Positions 41,281-51,454 of a stretch of 64,000 nt of DNA are shown one piece after another. This stretch comes from Sphingobacterium sp. (GTDB taxonomy: Bacteria > Bacteroidota > Bacteroidia > Sphingobacteriales > Sphingobacteriaceae). Every line of letters starts with the position of its first letter. Position 1 is the first letter of the stretch. The notes beneath the pieces were generated by a model. That model was not told the origin of the DNA and did not search any database. It was given only the letters and a program-made list of their open reading frames with translations. The translations under genes were made by a program, and so were the position numbers. The stretch covers positions 1 through 64,000 of the forward strand of contig JAITTY010000006.1 of the NCBI GenBank assembly GCA_031286695.1, read 5' to 3'.

Positions 41281-44049
41281 ATGGAACTAAGGGGCGGGAA
41301 TATTATCCGGTTAGTACTTTTTTTAGCTATAACGAGCTTGTTTTTTTTACCCAAAAATGCTTTCGGGCAGGTGTCAAAAAAAGAAGTTTACGGGATTGTT
41401 GTAGATACGGCAGGAAGACCCCTAAGTGGCGTCAGTGTCCATTTAACAAGTTCCCGCGACACCTTGTTTTCGTCCACCTCCACAACAGGTTCTTTTCATT
41501 TTAGTCGTGTGCAGGGTAATGATATTCGTATCAGTTGCAGCCAGTTGGGCTTAAGCATATTGGAACGGAGTTATCCGCTCTACAATAGTACGACAGCTAA
41601 ATTGGATGTCGGAAAATTAACGATGTTCCCCCATGTATCCCTGTTAAAAGAAGTGGTTGTACTAAAATATAAACCCATTGTATATAAGCAGGATACTGTT
41701 CAATTTAACCTGGATGCCTTTCAGTTTGATCGTCGGGCACTCTTGGAAGAGGCTCTCAAAGCATTACCAAATATACAGGTCTCCCGGGATGGTTCGGTCT
41801 ATGCCTTTGGCAAGCCCATATCCTCCGTCAAGGTGGATGGAAAGAAATTTTTTGGTGGTGATGTACTGACGGCCACGCGCAATCTTCCCGCAGATTTTGT
41901 GAAAAGTGTGCAGGTTATTGATTTTTATGGGGATGAGGCGACAGCAAAAGGGATTAAAAGTACCGACTCTGAAAAAGTCCTGAATATCGTTCTCAAAGAC
42001 GATAAGAAGAAAATTACTTTTGGTCAAGCGACACTGGGAGGCGGTTCTGTAGATCGTTATTTGGGTAGTGCTGGACTGAATCGCTTTAATGATGGGAAAG
42101 AGTATTCCATTATCGCCTCTGTTAATAATACAAATACAAACCTCTTCTCTTTCGGTTCTCCCAATGGCGGAGAGCGGGAAAGAGACATGGGCGAACTGGC
42201 CGATTTTGCAGATCCTACGGATGGTGTCAATCGCATTGGATCTATTGGTGGTAGCTTTTCCAGTCCGCTTTCTAAAACGGTAACAGCAAGCGGTAAATAT
42301 GCTTTTACGCAACGCAATAATTATATTCAGGGAAATTCCCTATTGCAATCGGTCTATGGATATGGCAAAGGTGCTAATAATCTAATTAGTAATTTCGAAG
42401 ATTATAAAATAAAATCAATCGATCGTACGCACAAAATGGATTGGGATTTTGATATGAAGCTGTCTCCCAAAGATCAGCTTAAAATATCGCCCAAGCTGTC
42501 TTGGACCAATTCAACAAGCAATACGTTAAAAGATAGACAAATACAAAATAACAGATTGAGCAGTACGGGGAACTATGGTGCAGCCAATAGCACCGAAAGT
42601 CCCGCAGCGGCTTTAGATCTTTTTTACGTACGAAGTTTTTCCAAGCCCGGGCGAAAGGTACTCTATACTTTGCACACGGATTTTAATTCCCTGGATAAGG
42701 ATGAGGAGGTTCGCGATTTTAATAGAGCGATTGACAGCAGTACAAACATACCCAAGATAACAGAGACTTACCTCAATCAAATGGTTCGTTCCAGCAACGA
42801 GAATAAAAATATTCAAAGTCGTCTGTCTTTGGTCGAACCCGTTGATTTGGGAGGTACCCTCGAGATCAATTACGATTTTGACTATACGAAGATTGATGCG
42901 AGACGTTCTACTTTTGACAATAATAATAGCTTCAACAATGACCCCATTCTCGTGGACTCACTAAGTTTGAAGTACGACTATTCTTTTGCAAGTAACAAAG
43001 TTGGCATGATTTACCGGCAAGATTTAAGTGAAAAAGTGAAAGTGAGTTTCGGTTTTGCGGTTCAGCCTTCGGAATTGACAGGCAGTTCGATGGATAAGCT
43101 GATAAAAACGTCCTATTCAAATGTCAATCTTGTACCTTCTGCCGGATTGAAATGGAAATTTACAAAAGAAGAAGATCTTTCTATGGACTACTATGGCCGT
43201 AATAATCAGCCGAGCTTCTATCAGATACAGCCAGTTGTCGATAATACCAATACCCAAAATATTGTGGTTGGGAACAAGGATCTGAAATCTGAATTTGCCC
43301 ATAGTATTGTCTCTAAATATCGCAAATCCATCACAGGTAGAGGGCAATATTTAGAAGCTAGTCTTGCTTTTAACCTCGTGAATGACAAGATTGTAGCTAA
43401 TCGGACCATTGAGCCCAATTCGACGATTCAGAAGACCACTTATCGCAATACAGAAGGTTATTATGATGTTAAAAGTTATTACTTGTTTACGGCGTCATTA
43501 TTGTCGGACAATTTGCAGATGAGCTTGAACGGAAATGCAGACTATTATAATAATATCTCTTACATCAATGATAAAAAAAGCTTCGGTGGACACTTTTTGT
43601 TTACACAGGCGATTCAATTTCGTTATAGCTGGAGTGATATTTTCGAGGCAGAATTAAATGGGAACTATTCTTTGAATAGGGCAACATTCGACTGGCCAGT
43701 ACAAGATAATATAACAGCACATTCCGGAATTGTTGGTTTGGGATCTAAAGCTTATTTGGGAAAACATTTTACTATGGGACTTGAGCTTTCTCAAAAATTT
43801 AATGCTGGTTATTCGAGTTCATGGAGTAATATCAATCCGACGATAATTAACGCCTATATGGAATATACTTTTGGTAGAAACAATCTAGGTATGCTGCGAT
43901 TTCAAGGATTTGATTTGATGAATCAGAATACAGGTATCTCGCGTGCAGTCGTTGGAAATGATATTCTGGATGTTCAGAATAATCGGTTGGCCCGTTATTT
44001 TATGCTTTCGCTCAATATCAGATTACAGAAATACCCAAAAAAATCATGA
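41281..44049 (+). CDS. Outer-membrane beta-barrel protein with carboxypeptidase-regulatory-like domain
   Basis: From the ATG at 41281 the product is 922 residues with a signal peptide (LVLFLAITSLFFLP... AFGQ), a CarboxypepD-reg-like domain (VYGIVVDTAGRPLSGVSVHL), a plug-like region (KYKPIVYKQDTVQFNLDAF, LKALPNIQVSRDGSVYAFGKPI) and a long C-terminal barrel. This is the outer_membrane_beta_barrel (OMP_b-brl_3) type, which is TonB-dependent-receptor-like but lacks a recognisable SusC signature. It may be a non-nutrient channel or assembly factor. The frame is open back to 41257. The quinone oxidoreductase start codon overlaps its stop codon. Confidence 0.85.
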   Translation: MELRGGNIIRLVLFLAITSLFFLPKNAFGQVSKKEVYGIVVDTAGRPLSGVSVHLTSSRDTLFSSTSTTGSFHFSRVQGNDIRISCSQLGLSILERSYPLYNSTTAKLDVGKLTMFPHVSLLKEVVVLKYKPIVYKQDTVQFNLDAFQFDRRALLEEALKALPNIQVSRDGSVYAFGKPISSVKVDGKKFFGGDVLTATRNLPADFVKSVQVIDFYGDEATAKGIKSTDSEKVLNIVLKDDKKKITFGQATLGGGSVDRYLGSAGLNRFNDGKEYSIIASVNNTNTNLFSFGSPNGGERERDMGELADFADPTDGVNRIGSIGGSFSSPLSKTVTASGKYAFTQRNNYIQGNSLLQSVYGYGKGANNLISNFEDYKIKSIDRTHKMDWDFDMKLSPKDQLKISPKLSWTNSTSNTLKDRQIQNNRLSSTGNYGAANSTESPAAALDLFYVRSFSKPGRKVLYTLHTDFNSLDKDEEVRDFNRAIDSSTNIPKITETYLNQMVRSSNENKNIQSRLSLVEPVDLGGTLEINYDFDYTKIDARRSTFDNNNSFNNDPILVDSLSLKYDYSFASNKVGMIYRQDLSEKVKVSFGFAVQPSELTGSSMDKLIKTSYSNVNLVPSAGLKWKFTKEEDLSMDYYGRNNQPSFYQIQPVVDNTNTQNIVVGNKDLKSEFAHSIVSKYRKSITGRGQYLEASLAFNLVNDKIVANRTIEPNSTIQKTTYRNTEGYYDVKSYYLFTASLLSDNLQMSLNGNADYYNNISYINDKKSFGGHFLFTQAIQFRYSWSDIFEAELNGNYSLNRATFDWPVQDNITAHSGIVGLGSKAYLGKHFTMGLELSQKFNAGYSSSWSNINPTIINAYMEYTFGRNNLGMLRFQGFDLMNQNTGISRAVVGNDILDVQNNRLARYFMLSLNIRLQKYPKKS

Positions 44050-45017
44050 TGAAAGCCGTAATTATTACTGAACCGGGCGGCCCGGAAGTTTTGGAAGTCC
44101 GCGATGTGGAGATGCCGCAGATCGGTGAACTTGAAGTTTTGGTGGAAGTAAAGGCTGCGGGAGTGAATAGACCTGATGTCTTTCAGCGTAAAGGTAACTA
44201 TCCGGCACCAGCCGGTGTGGATGCGCGAATACCGGGATTGGAAATAGCAGGGATTGTAGTCGCAAAAGGGAAGGATGTGGTCGATTGGGCTATTGGTGAT
44301 CGTGTATGTGCACTTGTAGCAGGTGGAGGTTATGCGAGCTATGCTAAGGTCTATCAGGGACATTGTTTGCCTATTCCCGACCATTTAGATTTTGTGGAGG
44401 CAGCCTCGCTCCCCGAGACCGTTTTTACAGTATGGGACAATGTCTTTCGAAGAGGTAAGTTGCAGGCCGGCGATCATTTTTTGGTACACGGTGGTGCTGG
44501 AGGGATTGGCAGTACGGCCATTCAGTTAGCGGCCTTGTTTGGAGCTGTAGTATATACGACAGTCAGCTCATCTGAAAAGGCTAGCTTTTGTAAATCATTG
44601 GGAGCCAACAAAGCAATAAATTATAAAACGGAGGATTTTCTGGAGGTGCTGAAGCCTTTGGGAGTTGAAGTTATTTTAGATAGTATTGGCGGTTCATATT
44701 TTGAGAAAAATATTAGTCTATTGAATCCTGACGGCCGGTTGGTTTACATTAATGCGATGGAAGGTGCAAAAGTTGAATTGAACTTGCTGAAATTGATGCA
44801 AAAACGGATTGTTTTAACGGGTAGTACACTGCGTGCGAGAGACCGTGAATTTAAGCAAGTGCTGCGGGATGATATCTGGTCTCAGGTATGGCCGAAGCTT
44901 AGCGCTGGCGATTTCAAACCTACATTATACCGTGTTCTTCCTTTTGCGGAGGCTGCAGAAGCCCATCGGTTAATGGAAGATTCAAGCTTATTGGGTAAAA
45001 TAGTCTTAAGTTTTTGA
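44046..45017 (+). CDS. NAD(P)H-quinone oxidoreductase, PIG3-like
   Basis: The 323-residue protein is a zinc-free medium-chain reductase with the nucleotide motif GGAGGIGSTAIQLAA and the quinone-reductase opening ITEPGGPEVLEVRDVEMP. The substrate-side segment NRPDVFQRKGNYPAPAG matches the PIG3/TP53I3 branch. It probably reduces quinones or enones. Two ATG codons (44046 and 44049) are adjacent; the first overlaps the stop codon of the preceding gene by 4 nt, so translation is coupled. Its 3' end overlaps the convergent AraC gene by 12 nt. Confidence 0.92.
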   Translation: MMKAVIITEPGGPEVLEVRDVEMPQIGELEVLVEVKAAGVNRPDVFQRKGNYPAPAGVDARIPGLEIAGIVVAKGKDVVDWAIGDRVCALVAGGGYASYAKVYQGHCLPIPDHLDFVEAASLPETVFTVWDNVFRRGKLQAGDHFLVHGGAGGIGSTAIQLAALFGAVVYTTVSSSEKASFCKSLGANKAINYKTEDFLEVLKPLGVEVILDSIGGSYFEKNISLLNPDGRLVYINAMEGAKVELNLLKLMQKRIVLTGSTLRARDREFKQVLRDDIWSQVWPKLSAGDFKPTLYRVLPFAEAAEAHRLMEDSSLLGKIVLSF

Positions 45018-45869
45018 TCGCTGAAAGCTGAGTGGAGTAGTGCCAGTTACATTTTTGAAGTATTTATGGAAGCTCGAAAAGTTTTGAAAACCTGATTCAA
45101 AGCAGATTTGCTTCACCGTCTGTTTGTTTTCTATTAATAAATTGCAAGCGGTTTTCACGCGCATTTCAATTAGAAACTGAAAGAGTGTTTTTCCGATCTG
45201 TGATTTGAAATAACGGCAGAAGGAGTTAGGTGTCATCCCTGTTAAGGACGCTAGTTCCTGCAGCCGTATCTGGTCGCGATAATTTTCACCGATATATTGC
45301 ATGGCTAGCTGCATACGGTTGGCGTCCTGATCTTGCAGTTGGATGGTAAAAGTAGGGCTCGTTAACAGATCATGCTGTTCTTCGGCCGAAATATATTGTA
45401 AGATTTCTAATAGATGAATAATACGTGTGGTACCTGTTGCTGCCAAGATAGCGTCAATTAATTGCACAGTTTTTAGTCGGCTGCTCTCCAATAATGAAAT
45501 GCCTCTTTTGGATACACGTATAAGGTCTTTGATGGATTTATTTTCAGGCAAATTAATGAAATCATTTCCCCAAAAGTTTTCCTTAAAATGAATTACACGA
45601 ATATCTGCGCTTTCTGCTCCTTCATCTTGAAGATAAATTTCGTCAAATAGCCAATAATGAGGCAGGTTTGAACCAACAAGGGTAATATCGCCTGATTCAA
45701 AGCGCCGAACACTATCGCCAATAAATTGGGTGCCAGAGCCTTTGGCAAAATAAATTAATTCCAGTTCTTCGTGGTAGTGCCAAAGATTATGGTACTGGGG
45801 TGTATTGTCTCTTCTCGCATTGAAAGAATGCTCAAGATTGCTATTTAAATGAAGCAGTTGTGCTTTCAT
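45006..45869 (-). CDS. AraC family regulator of the fucose locus
   Basis: The 287-residue protein has an N-terminal cupin (about residues 20-95: YHEELELIYFAKGSGTQFIGD) and a C-terminal AraC double helix-turn-helix (about 185-285: IRLQELASLTGMTPNSFCRYFK and VKQICFESGFQNFSSFHKYFKNVTGTTP). It is divergent from fucP across a 144-bp gap, which suggests that it senses fucose or a pathway intermediate and controls the locus. This is inference from context; the sugar-binding site is not recognisable. Confidence 0.88.
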   Translation of the reverse strand: MKAQLLHLNSNLEHSFNARRDNTPQYHNLWHYHEELELIYFAKGSGTQFIGDSVRRFESGDITLVGSNLPHYWLFDEIYLQDEGAESADIRVIHFKENFWGNDFINLPENKSIKDLIRVSKRGISLLESSRLKTVQLIDAILAATGTTRIIHLLEILQYISAEEQHDLLTSPTFTIQLQDQDANRMQLAMQYIGENYRDQIRLQELASLTGMTPNSFCRYFKSQIGKTLFQFLIEMRVKTACNLLIENKQTVKQICFESGFQNFSSFHKYFKNVTGTTPLSFQRSKT

Positions 45870-46013
45870 AATTATGAAATATATGCAGTAAAGTTACATA
45901 ATTCAGTTTAGCTATGGTAATATAGCTTAATAATTTGATAATATACTTGAATATTGTCTAGCATTTTTAAGCTTATTTTACATTAAATAACTACTTATAA
46001 CCATTTGAAAAAT

Positions 46014-47279
46014 ATGACGAATAAAAAGAGTTACACATTTGCCTTGATTTTGGTGACATCCTTGTTCTTTTTTTGGGGATTTATTCATAACCTTGATCCA
46101 ATCTTAATTCCGCATTTGAGGAATGCGTTTAGTTTATCCCATTTCCAGGCTTCCTTAGTCGATTCGGCTGTATTTATCGCTTATTTTGTGATGGCGATTC
46201 CTGCTGGAATTATCATGAAAAAATATGGCTATAAAGCTGGTATTCTGATCGGATTGATCTTTTTTGCCATTGGCTGTTTTCTTTTTGTACCTGCGGCCAA
46301 TACGATAAGTTATGTTTTCTTCTTGGGGGCTTTGTTCGTTGTAGCCTGTGGTCTTACGATTTTGGAAACTGCAGCAAATCCATATGTTGCGATATTGGGT
46401 GATCCAGCTTCGTCGGCTCAACGGCTTAATTTTGCACAGACATTTAACGGCGTAGCGGCTTATTTTGCTCCAAAATTTGGTGGGAAGTTTATTCTATCCC
46501 ATGAGCCTAAGTCACAGGAGGAATTGGCGCAAATGGCTGAGCAAGCAAAAATGGCGTATATACAGTCGGAAACAGCTACTGTAAAATTGCCTTATGTGGT
46601 ATTGGGCATATTGATCTTATTGATCGCTGCATTATTTTTCTTTACCAAATTGCCCGATATCAAAGATGCTGAAGAAGAAGGGAAATCGGGTTTCTTCCAT
46701 GCATTGCGTCATAAAAATGTGCGTTGGGCTGTGGTAGCTCAATTTTTTTATGTTGGAGCCCAAGTCTGTATTTTAAGCTTCCTCGTATTATATGCAACAG
46801 AAGCTGCTGGAATATCGGGTAAAGATGGTGCAGAATATGCAGGTTTTGCTGGCCTTGCTTTTATGATAGGACGAATTTGTGGAACATTTTTTATGCGTTT
46901 TGTGTTAGCATCCAAGCTCCTGATCATCTATTCCGCTATAGCGATCGTTCTATCCCTATTTGTCATCTTCGGATCGGGTATTCAGACCCTATATGCGCTG
47001 ATTGGCATTGCATTTTTTATGTCCATTATGTTTCCGACGATATTCGCGTTTGGTGTACAAGGTATCGGTGCCGATACTAAATCAGCGTCTAGTTTGATCG
47101 TTATGTCTATTGTTGGTGGCGCATTGTTGCCTCCAATATTAGGTTTTATCTCCGATAAAACAGGACATTTCCAATATGGTTATTTTGTACCATTGGTCTG
47201 TTTTATTGTTGTCTTGTTGTTTGCTTTCCAAAATAGAAATGTCAGTATTGCGGAAACGGAAAATCTTAAATCACATTAA
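46014..47279 (+). CDS. fucP: L-fucose:H+ symporter
   Basis: From the ATG at 46014 the product is 421 residues with twelve membrane helices, FucP-type MFS. The family signatures NLDPILIPHLRNAF, ILETAANPYVAILG and SSAQRLNFAQTFNGVA are present; the FucP residues around helices 1 and 4 (WGF, ETAANPY) are conserved. Imports L-fucose across the inner membrane. An in-frame TTG at 46005 is not needed. First gene of the fucose operon, with the mutarotase 10 nt downstream. Confidence 0.93.
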   Translation: MTNKKSYTFALILVTSLFFFWGFIHNLDPILIPHLRNAFSLSHFQASLVDSAVFIAYFVMAIPAGIIMKKYGYKAGILIGLIFFAIGCFLFVPAANTISYVFFLGALFVVACGLTILETAANPYVAILGDPASSAQRLNFAQTFNGVAAYFAPKFGGKFILSHEPKSQEELAQMAEQAKMAYIQSETATVKLPYVVLGILILLIAALFFFTKLPDIKDAEEEGKSGFFHALRHKNVRWAVVAQFFYVGAQVCILSFLVLYATEAAGISGKDGAEYAGFAGLAFMIGRICGTFFMRFVLASKLLIIYSAIAIVLSLFVIFGSGIQTLYALIGIAFFMSIMFPTIFAFGVQGIGADTKSASSLIVMSIVGGALLPPILGFISDKTGHFQYGYFVPLVCFIVVLLFAFQNRNVSIAETENLKSH

Positions 47280-47289
47280 TTAGTTAATA

Positions 47290-47622
47290 ATGAAAAGATA
47301 TGTCATGGCTTTGGATCTTGTGGACGATCCACAATTGATCAAGGAATATGAGGATTACCACCGTGAAGTGTGGCCGGAAATAAAACGCTCGATTCTGGAT
47401 GCAGGTATTCTGCAGATGGAGATCTACCGTTTTGAAAATAGACTGTTTATGAACATGGAGGTAGGCGAAAACTTTTCATTTGAAAAAAAATCGGCTATGG
47501 ATGCTGCCAATGAAAAAGTGCAGGAGTGGGAACAATTGATGTGGAAATATCAGGCGGCTATTCCGGGGGCAAAACCGGGGGAGAAATGGGTAATGATGAC
47601 CAAAATATTTGAATTAGTATAA
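47290..47622 (+). CDS. Sugar mutarotase (RhaM-like; L-fucose or L-rhamnose mutarotase)
   Basis: The 110-residue protein is of the RhaM/DUF718 fold: YEDYHREVWPEIKRSILDAG holds the catalytic His, and MEIYRFENRLFMNMEVG with PGEKWVMMTKIFEL completes the ferredoxin-like domain. Named for L-rhamnose, members placed in fucose loci act on L-fucose anomers; in Campylobacter jejuni a similar gene lies in the fucose locus. Two bases separate it from the dehydratase gene. Confidence 0.88.
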   Translation: MKRYVMALDLVDDPQLIKEYEDYHREVWPEIKRSILDAGILQMEIYRFENRLFMNMEVGENFSFEKKSAMDAANEKVQEWEQLMWKYQAAIPGAKPGEKWVMMTKIFELV

Positions 47623-47624
47623 TT

Positions 47625-49283
47625 ATGGCTATACAGCGCTATTTACAGATCCATCCGATGGATAATGTCCTTGTTGCATTACAGGACTTGGCAGCAGGAA
47701 CAACGGTTGTTTTTGAGGGTAAGGAATTTACATTAAAGCAAGCTGTTGCTGCCAAACATAAATTCACCATCCAGCCAATGGAACAAGATACCGAGATATT
47801 AATGTACGGTGTTCTGGTCGGGAAATTGAATACATCTTTAGCTGAAGGGGAACTCATTACGACTGAAAACTTGCGCCATGCGTCGGAAGATTTTAGAATG
47901 GGGAACCGCAAGACAGCTTGGACAAAACCTGATGTTGCTGCGTTTAAAGATAAAACGTTCAATGGATTCCACCGTTCAAATGGGACTGTTGGAACGGCCA
48001 ATTACTGGTTGGTTATCCCGTTGGTTTTTTGCGAAAATAGAAATGTATTGACCTTGAAGGCTGCATTTGAGGAGAAGCTGGGCTATAAAGTAAAAGCGAA
48101 TAATTATGTCTCTGAGGTAGAAGACCTCATTGGTTTATATAAGTCTGGTGCCGATGTAAATGCGATTCTCAGTCAGGATCTACTTGCCAATCCGACTTCC
48201 AGTGAGCAGGAACGTCTATTCAAAAATGTCGATGGAATCAAGTTTTTGAATCATGAGATGGGATGCGGTGGAACACGTATGGATTCGGATGCTTTATGTG
48301 GTCTGTTGGCTGGCTATATTACCCATCCGAATGTTGCGGGGGCAACCGTATTGAGTTTAGGATGCCAACATGCGCAGGCTTCGATTCTGAAGGCTGAAAT
48401 TGAAAAGCGAAGCCCGGGTTTTGATCGCCCACTGTATATTTTTGAACAACAGAAAGAAGGAACTGAAAAGGAGCTCATGCAAAAGGCTATTAAGGCAACT
48501 TTTGCTGGGATGATGCAAGCGGATAAAAATGAGCGCAAACCAGCGACATTGGACAAATTGTGTATTGGACTGGAATGTGGTGGCTCGGACGGATTCTCGG
48601 GTATCTCTGCCAATCCTGCGCTCGGTTTTGTATCGGATATTTTGGTGACTTTAGGCGGATCGGTGATTCTGGCGGAGTTTCCTGAATTATGTGGTGTGGA
48701 ACAGGAGTTGAGTGATCGTTGTATCGATGAGCCAACTGCGGAGCGTTTTATGTCGCTGATGCGTACTTATAATGCAAAAGCTGAAGCTGATGGCTCGGGT
48801 TTCTATATGAATCCTTCTCCGGGCAATATTCGTGATGGCTTAATTACTGACGCGATTAAGTCTGCAGGGGCAGCCAAAAAAGGAGGAACCTCGCCTGTTG
48901 CAGCGGTGATTGATTATCCTGAATTGGCCAACGGTCCGGGGTTAAACTTATTATGTACTCCTGGTAATGATGTGGAAAGTACCACTGCAGAGGTGGCCGC
49001 AGGTGCCAATATCGTCTTGTTTACGACGGGCCTAGGTACACCTACAGGTAACCCGATTACACCCGTTGTGAAACTTTCGACAAATACCAAAACTTTTGAG
49101 AAAATGCCCGATATCCTGGATCTGAACTGTGGTACCATTATCGAAGGTACAGAGACTATTGAGGAGGCTGCACACCGTATTTTGGATTATGTGATAGAAG
49201 TTGCTTCCGGTGAAGTGAAACCAAAAGCGGTGTTGTTGGGTCAAGACGATTTCATTCCATGGCGTAGAGGTGTTTCATTGTAG
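47625..49283 (+). CDS. UxaA family dehydratase, putative L-fuconate dehydratase
   Basis: The 552-residue protein has the altronate/galactarate dehydratase architecture: an N-terminal SAF-type domain (1-100: LVALQDLAAGTTVVFEGKEF) and a C-terminal catalytic domain with EMGCGGTRMDSD, LGCQHAQAS, GLECGGSDGFSGISANPALG and a TGLGTPTGNPI end. Cysteines in these motifs are candidates for the metal or cluster site. In this locus the expected activity is L-fuconate to 2-keto-3-deoxy-L-fuconate, normally done by an unrelated enolase-superfamily enzyme. The Campylobacter fucose locus also uses UxaA-family proteins. The substrate is inferred from context. Confidence 0.88.
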   Translation: MAIQRYLQIHPMDNVLVALQDLAAGTTVVFEGKEFTLKQAVAAKHKFTIQPMEQDTEILMYGVLVGKLNTSLAEGELITTENLRHASEDFRMGNRKTAWTKPDVAAFKDKTFNGFHRSNGTVGTANYWLVIPLVFCENRNVLTLKAAFEEKLGYKVKANNYVSEVEDLIGLYKSGADVNAILSQDLLANPTSSEQERLFKNVDGIKFLNHEMGCGGTRMDSDALCGLLAGYITHPNVAGATVLSLGCQHAQASILKAEIEKRSPGFDRPLYIFEQQKEGTEKELMQKAIKATFAGMMQADKNERKPATLDKLCIGLECGGSDGFSGISANPALGFVSDILVTLGGSVILAEFPELCGVEQELSDRCIDEPTAERFMSLMRTYNAKAEADGSGFYMNPSPGNIRDGLITDAIKSAGAAKKGGTSPVAAVIDYPELANGPGLNLLCTPGNDVESTTAEVAAGANIVLFTTGLGTPTGNPITPVVKLSTNTKTFEKMPDILDLNCGTIIEGTETIEEAAHRILDYVIEVASGEVKPKAVLLGQDDFIPWRRGVSL

Positions 49284-49332
49284 TTGAGTATAATGAGTTT
49301 ATTGAAAATCCATGACAACTAATTATTTACAT

Positions 49333-50646
49333 ATGAAACTTAAACATGTAATCTGTGGTTTGGCCTTGCTGATGGGATCTGTATCCGCGAGCTATAGCCA
49401 GCAACATTATCAACCGAGTCCCGAAAATCTGAAAAATAGGGAATGGTTCGAACAATCTCGGTTTGGAGTTTTTATCCATTGGGGGGTATATAGTGTGCTG
49501 GGAGATGGTGAATGGGTCATGAACAACCAAAATATCAGTTTGGATGAATATGCATTGCTGCCTAAATTTTTCAATCCAATTTCTTTCAATGCGAAAGAAT
49601 GGGCGAAGTTATTTAAACAGGCCGGAGCAAAGTATATCACCTTTACCACCAGACATCATGATGGATTTTCGATGTGGGATAGCCAGATTTCGGACTATAA
49701 TGTAGTGAAGAAATCTCCCTTCAAACGCGATATTGTGAAAGAGTTGGTGGAAGCTTGCCATGCTGAAGGGATAAAAGTGATGTTCTACTATTCGCTTTTA
49801 GATTGGCACCGGGATGATTATCTACCCGTTGGTAAAACGGGCGGTGGCATTGCGGGACGCGATTCAACAAAAGGGGATTGGAATCATTATGTCCAGTTTA
49901 TGAAAAGCCAATTAACGGAGCTGTTGAGCAATTATGGGGAGATCGATGGGATCTGGTTTGATGGTCATTGGGACAAGCCCAATGAAGATTGGCATTTCAA
50001 AGAAATCTATGAATTGATTCATAAGTTACAGCCGCAATGTTTGGTCGGTAACAATCACCATTTGGCACCATTTGAAGGTGAAGATTTTCAGATGTTCGAA
50101 CGTGATTTACCTGGGGAGAATACCACTGGGTTCGGCACGAAAGCGCATGATGTTGGGAAATTGCCGAAGGAAGTATGTGGAACAATTGCAGGATCGTGGG
50201 GATTTGAGCTGAAAGATCGGACACGAAAATCTTTTCAGGAAGTTTTGAAATACCTGGTCAAGGCAGCTGGTCATGGTTCCAATTTATTGCTCAATGTAGG
50301 TCCAATGCCGAACGGCGAGATTCAGGACTATCAACAGGAGCGCTTGAAAGAACTTGGAAAATGGCTATCGCTGTATGGTGAAACAATCTATGGAACAGAG
50401 GGGGGAGCGGTGTCGCCAACAGACGATTATGCGTTGACAAAAAAAGGAAACCAGGTGTATCTACATGTGTTTAAAACAGATAAAAAGGAATTGTTGATCA
50501 ATAACTTGCCTTATCAGGTGAAAAAAGTAAGCACATTTATCGGAAAGAAAGAGATTAAGTTTAGTCATAAGAACAATAGTCTACGCGTGGATTTGCCAAC
50601 ATCGACAGATGAAGCAGATTTGGTATTGACATTAACAATTAAATAA
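49333..50646 (+). CDS. Alpha-L-fucosidase, GH29
   Basis: From the ATG at 49333 the product is 437 residues with a signal peptide (LKHVICGLALLMGSVSASYS-Q). GH29 motifs: FGVFIHWGVYSV, TFTTRHHDGFSMWDS, and nucleophile D210 in GIWFDGHWD. The general acid/base is likely a glutamate in the following segment but I do not assign it. The enzyme releases L-fucose from glycans in the periplasm or at the surface. An upstream ATG (49312) adds seven residues and is unlikely. The next SDR gene begins 2 nt after its stop codon. Confidence 0.95.
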   Translation: MKLKHVICGLALLMGSVSASYSQQHYQPSPENLKNREWFEQSRFGVFIHWGVYSVLGDGEWVMNNQNISLDEYALLPKFFNPISFNAKEWAKLFKQAGAKYITFTTRHHDGFSMWDSQISDYNVVKKSPFKRDIVKELVEACHAEGIKVMFYYSLLDWHRDDYLPVGKTGGGIAGRDSTKGDWNHYVQFMKSQLTELLSNYGEIDGIWFDGHWDKPNEDWHFKEIYELIHKLQPQCLVGNNHHLAPFEGEDFQMFERDLPGENTTGFGTKAHDVGKLPKEVCGTIAGSWGFELKDRTRKSFQEVLKYLVKAAGHGSNLLLNVGPMPNGEIQDYQQERLKELGKWLSLYGETIYGTEGGAVSPTDDYALTKKGNQVYLHVFKTDKKELLINNLPYQVKKVSTFIGKKEIKFSHKNNSLRVDLPTSTDEADLVLTLTIK

Positions 50647-50648
50647 CA

Positions 50649-51413
50649 ATGGGAAAATTAGAACAAAAAGTAGCTGTAATTACCGGTGGTGGTAGTGGGA
50701 TAGGCCGTGCGATCAGTTTGCAATTTGCTGCAGAAGGAGCAAAAGTTCATATTCTGGATTTGAATGAAGACGGTGGTAATGCGGTGGTTGGTGAGATCTT
50801 GGCTTTGGGTGGTCAGGCTGTGTTTAATCGTTGTAATGTAACTGACCAGCAAGAAATTACTGCTATAGCACAAAATATCGGAAAAATTGATATTTTAGTA
50901 AATAATGCAGGTATTGCTCATGTTGGTAATTTGGAAAATTGTCAATCAGAAGATTTTGAGCGTGTTTTTAATGTGAATGTTAAGGGCGCTTATAATGCAT
51001 TGCATGCTATCGTGCCGATGATGAAAGCGCAGGGTTCGGGAGCAATCCTTAATCTAGCATCCATCGCTGCATGGGTTGGTATCACGGATCGTTTTGCTTA
51101 TTCGATGAGCAAAGGTGCTATTTACGCGATGTCAATGTCTGTTGCAAGGGATTACATGGCATACGGTATTCGTTGCAATAGCATTTCGCCTGCACGTGTA
51201 CATACGCCATTTGTGGATGGATTTATCGCAAAAAACTATCCTGGAAAAGAGGAAGAAATGTTTGAAAAATTATCAGCAAGCCAGCCAATAGGCCGCATGG
51301 CACAACCGGAGGAAATTGCCAAATTAGCACTTTTCCTGTGTAGTGACGACGCGGGCTTTATTACAGGAAATGACTATCCAATTGATGGTGGTTTTATTAA
51401 ATTGAACAATTAA
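50649..51413 (+). CDS. SDR family oxidoreductase, putative 2-keto-3-deoxy-L-fuconate dehydrogenase
   Basis: The 254-residue short-chain dehydrogenase has the NAD(P) motif TGGGSGIGRAI (residues 12-22), NNAG, catalytic S and YSMSK, and an SPARVHTPFVDGFI segment characteristic of 2-keto-3-deoxy-L-fuconate 4-dehydrogenases. Product would be 2,4-diketo-3-deoxy-L-fuconate. It sits between the fucosidase and the FAH-family hydrolase, the next step, in the same operon. Substrate inferred from context and motif. Confidence 0.88.
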   Translation: MGKLEQKVAVITGGGSGIGRAISLQFAAEGAKVHILDLNEDGGNAVVGEILALGGQAVFNRCNVTDQQEITAIAQNIGKIDILVNNAGIAHVGNLENCQSEDFERVFNVNVKGAYNALHAIVPMMKAQGSGAILNLASIAAWVGITDRFAYSMSKGAIYAMSMSVARDYMAYGIRCNSISPARVHTPFVDGFIAKNYPGKEEEMFEKLSASQPIGRMAQPEEIAKLALFLCSDDAGFITGNDYPIDGGFIKLNN

Positions 51414-51454
51414 AAAGCTAAAAATAAAATATCTATTATCTCAATACTATAAAA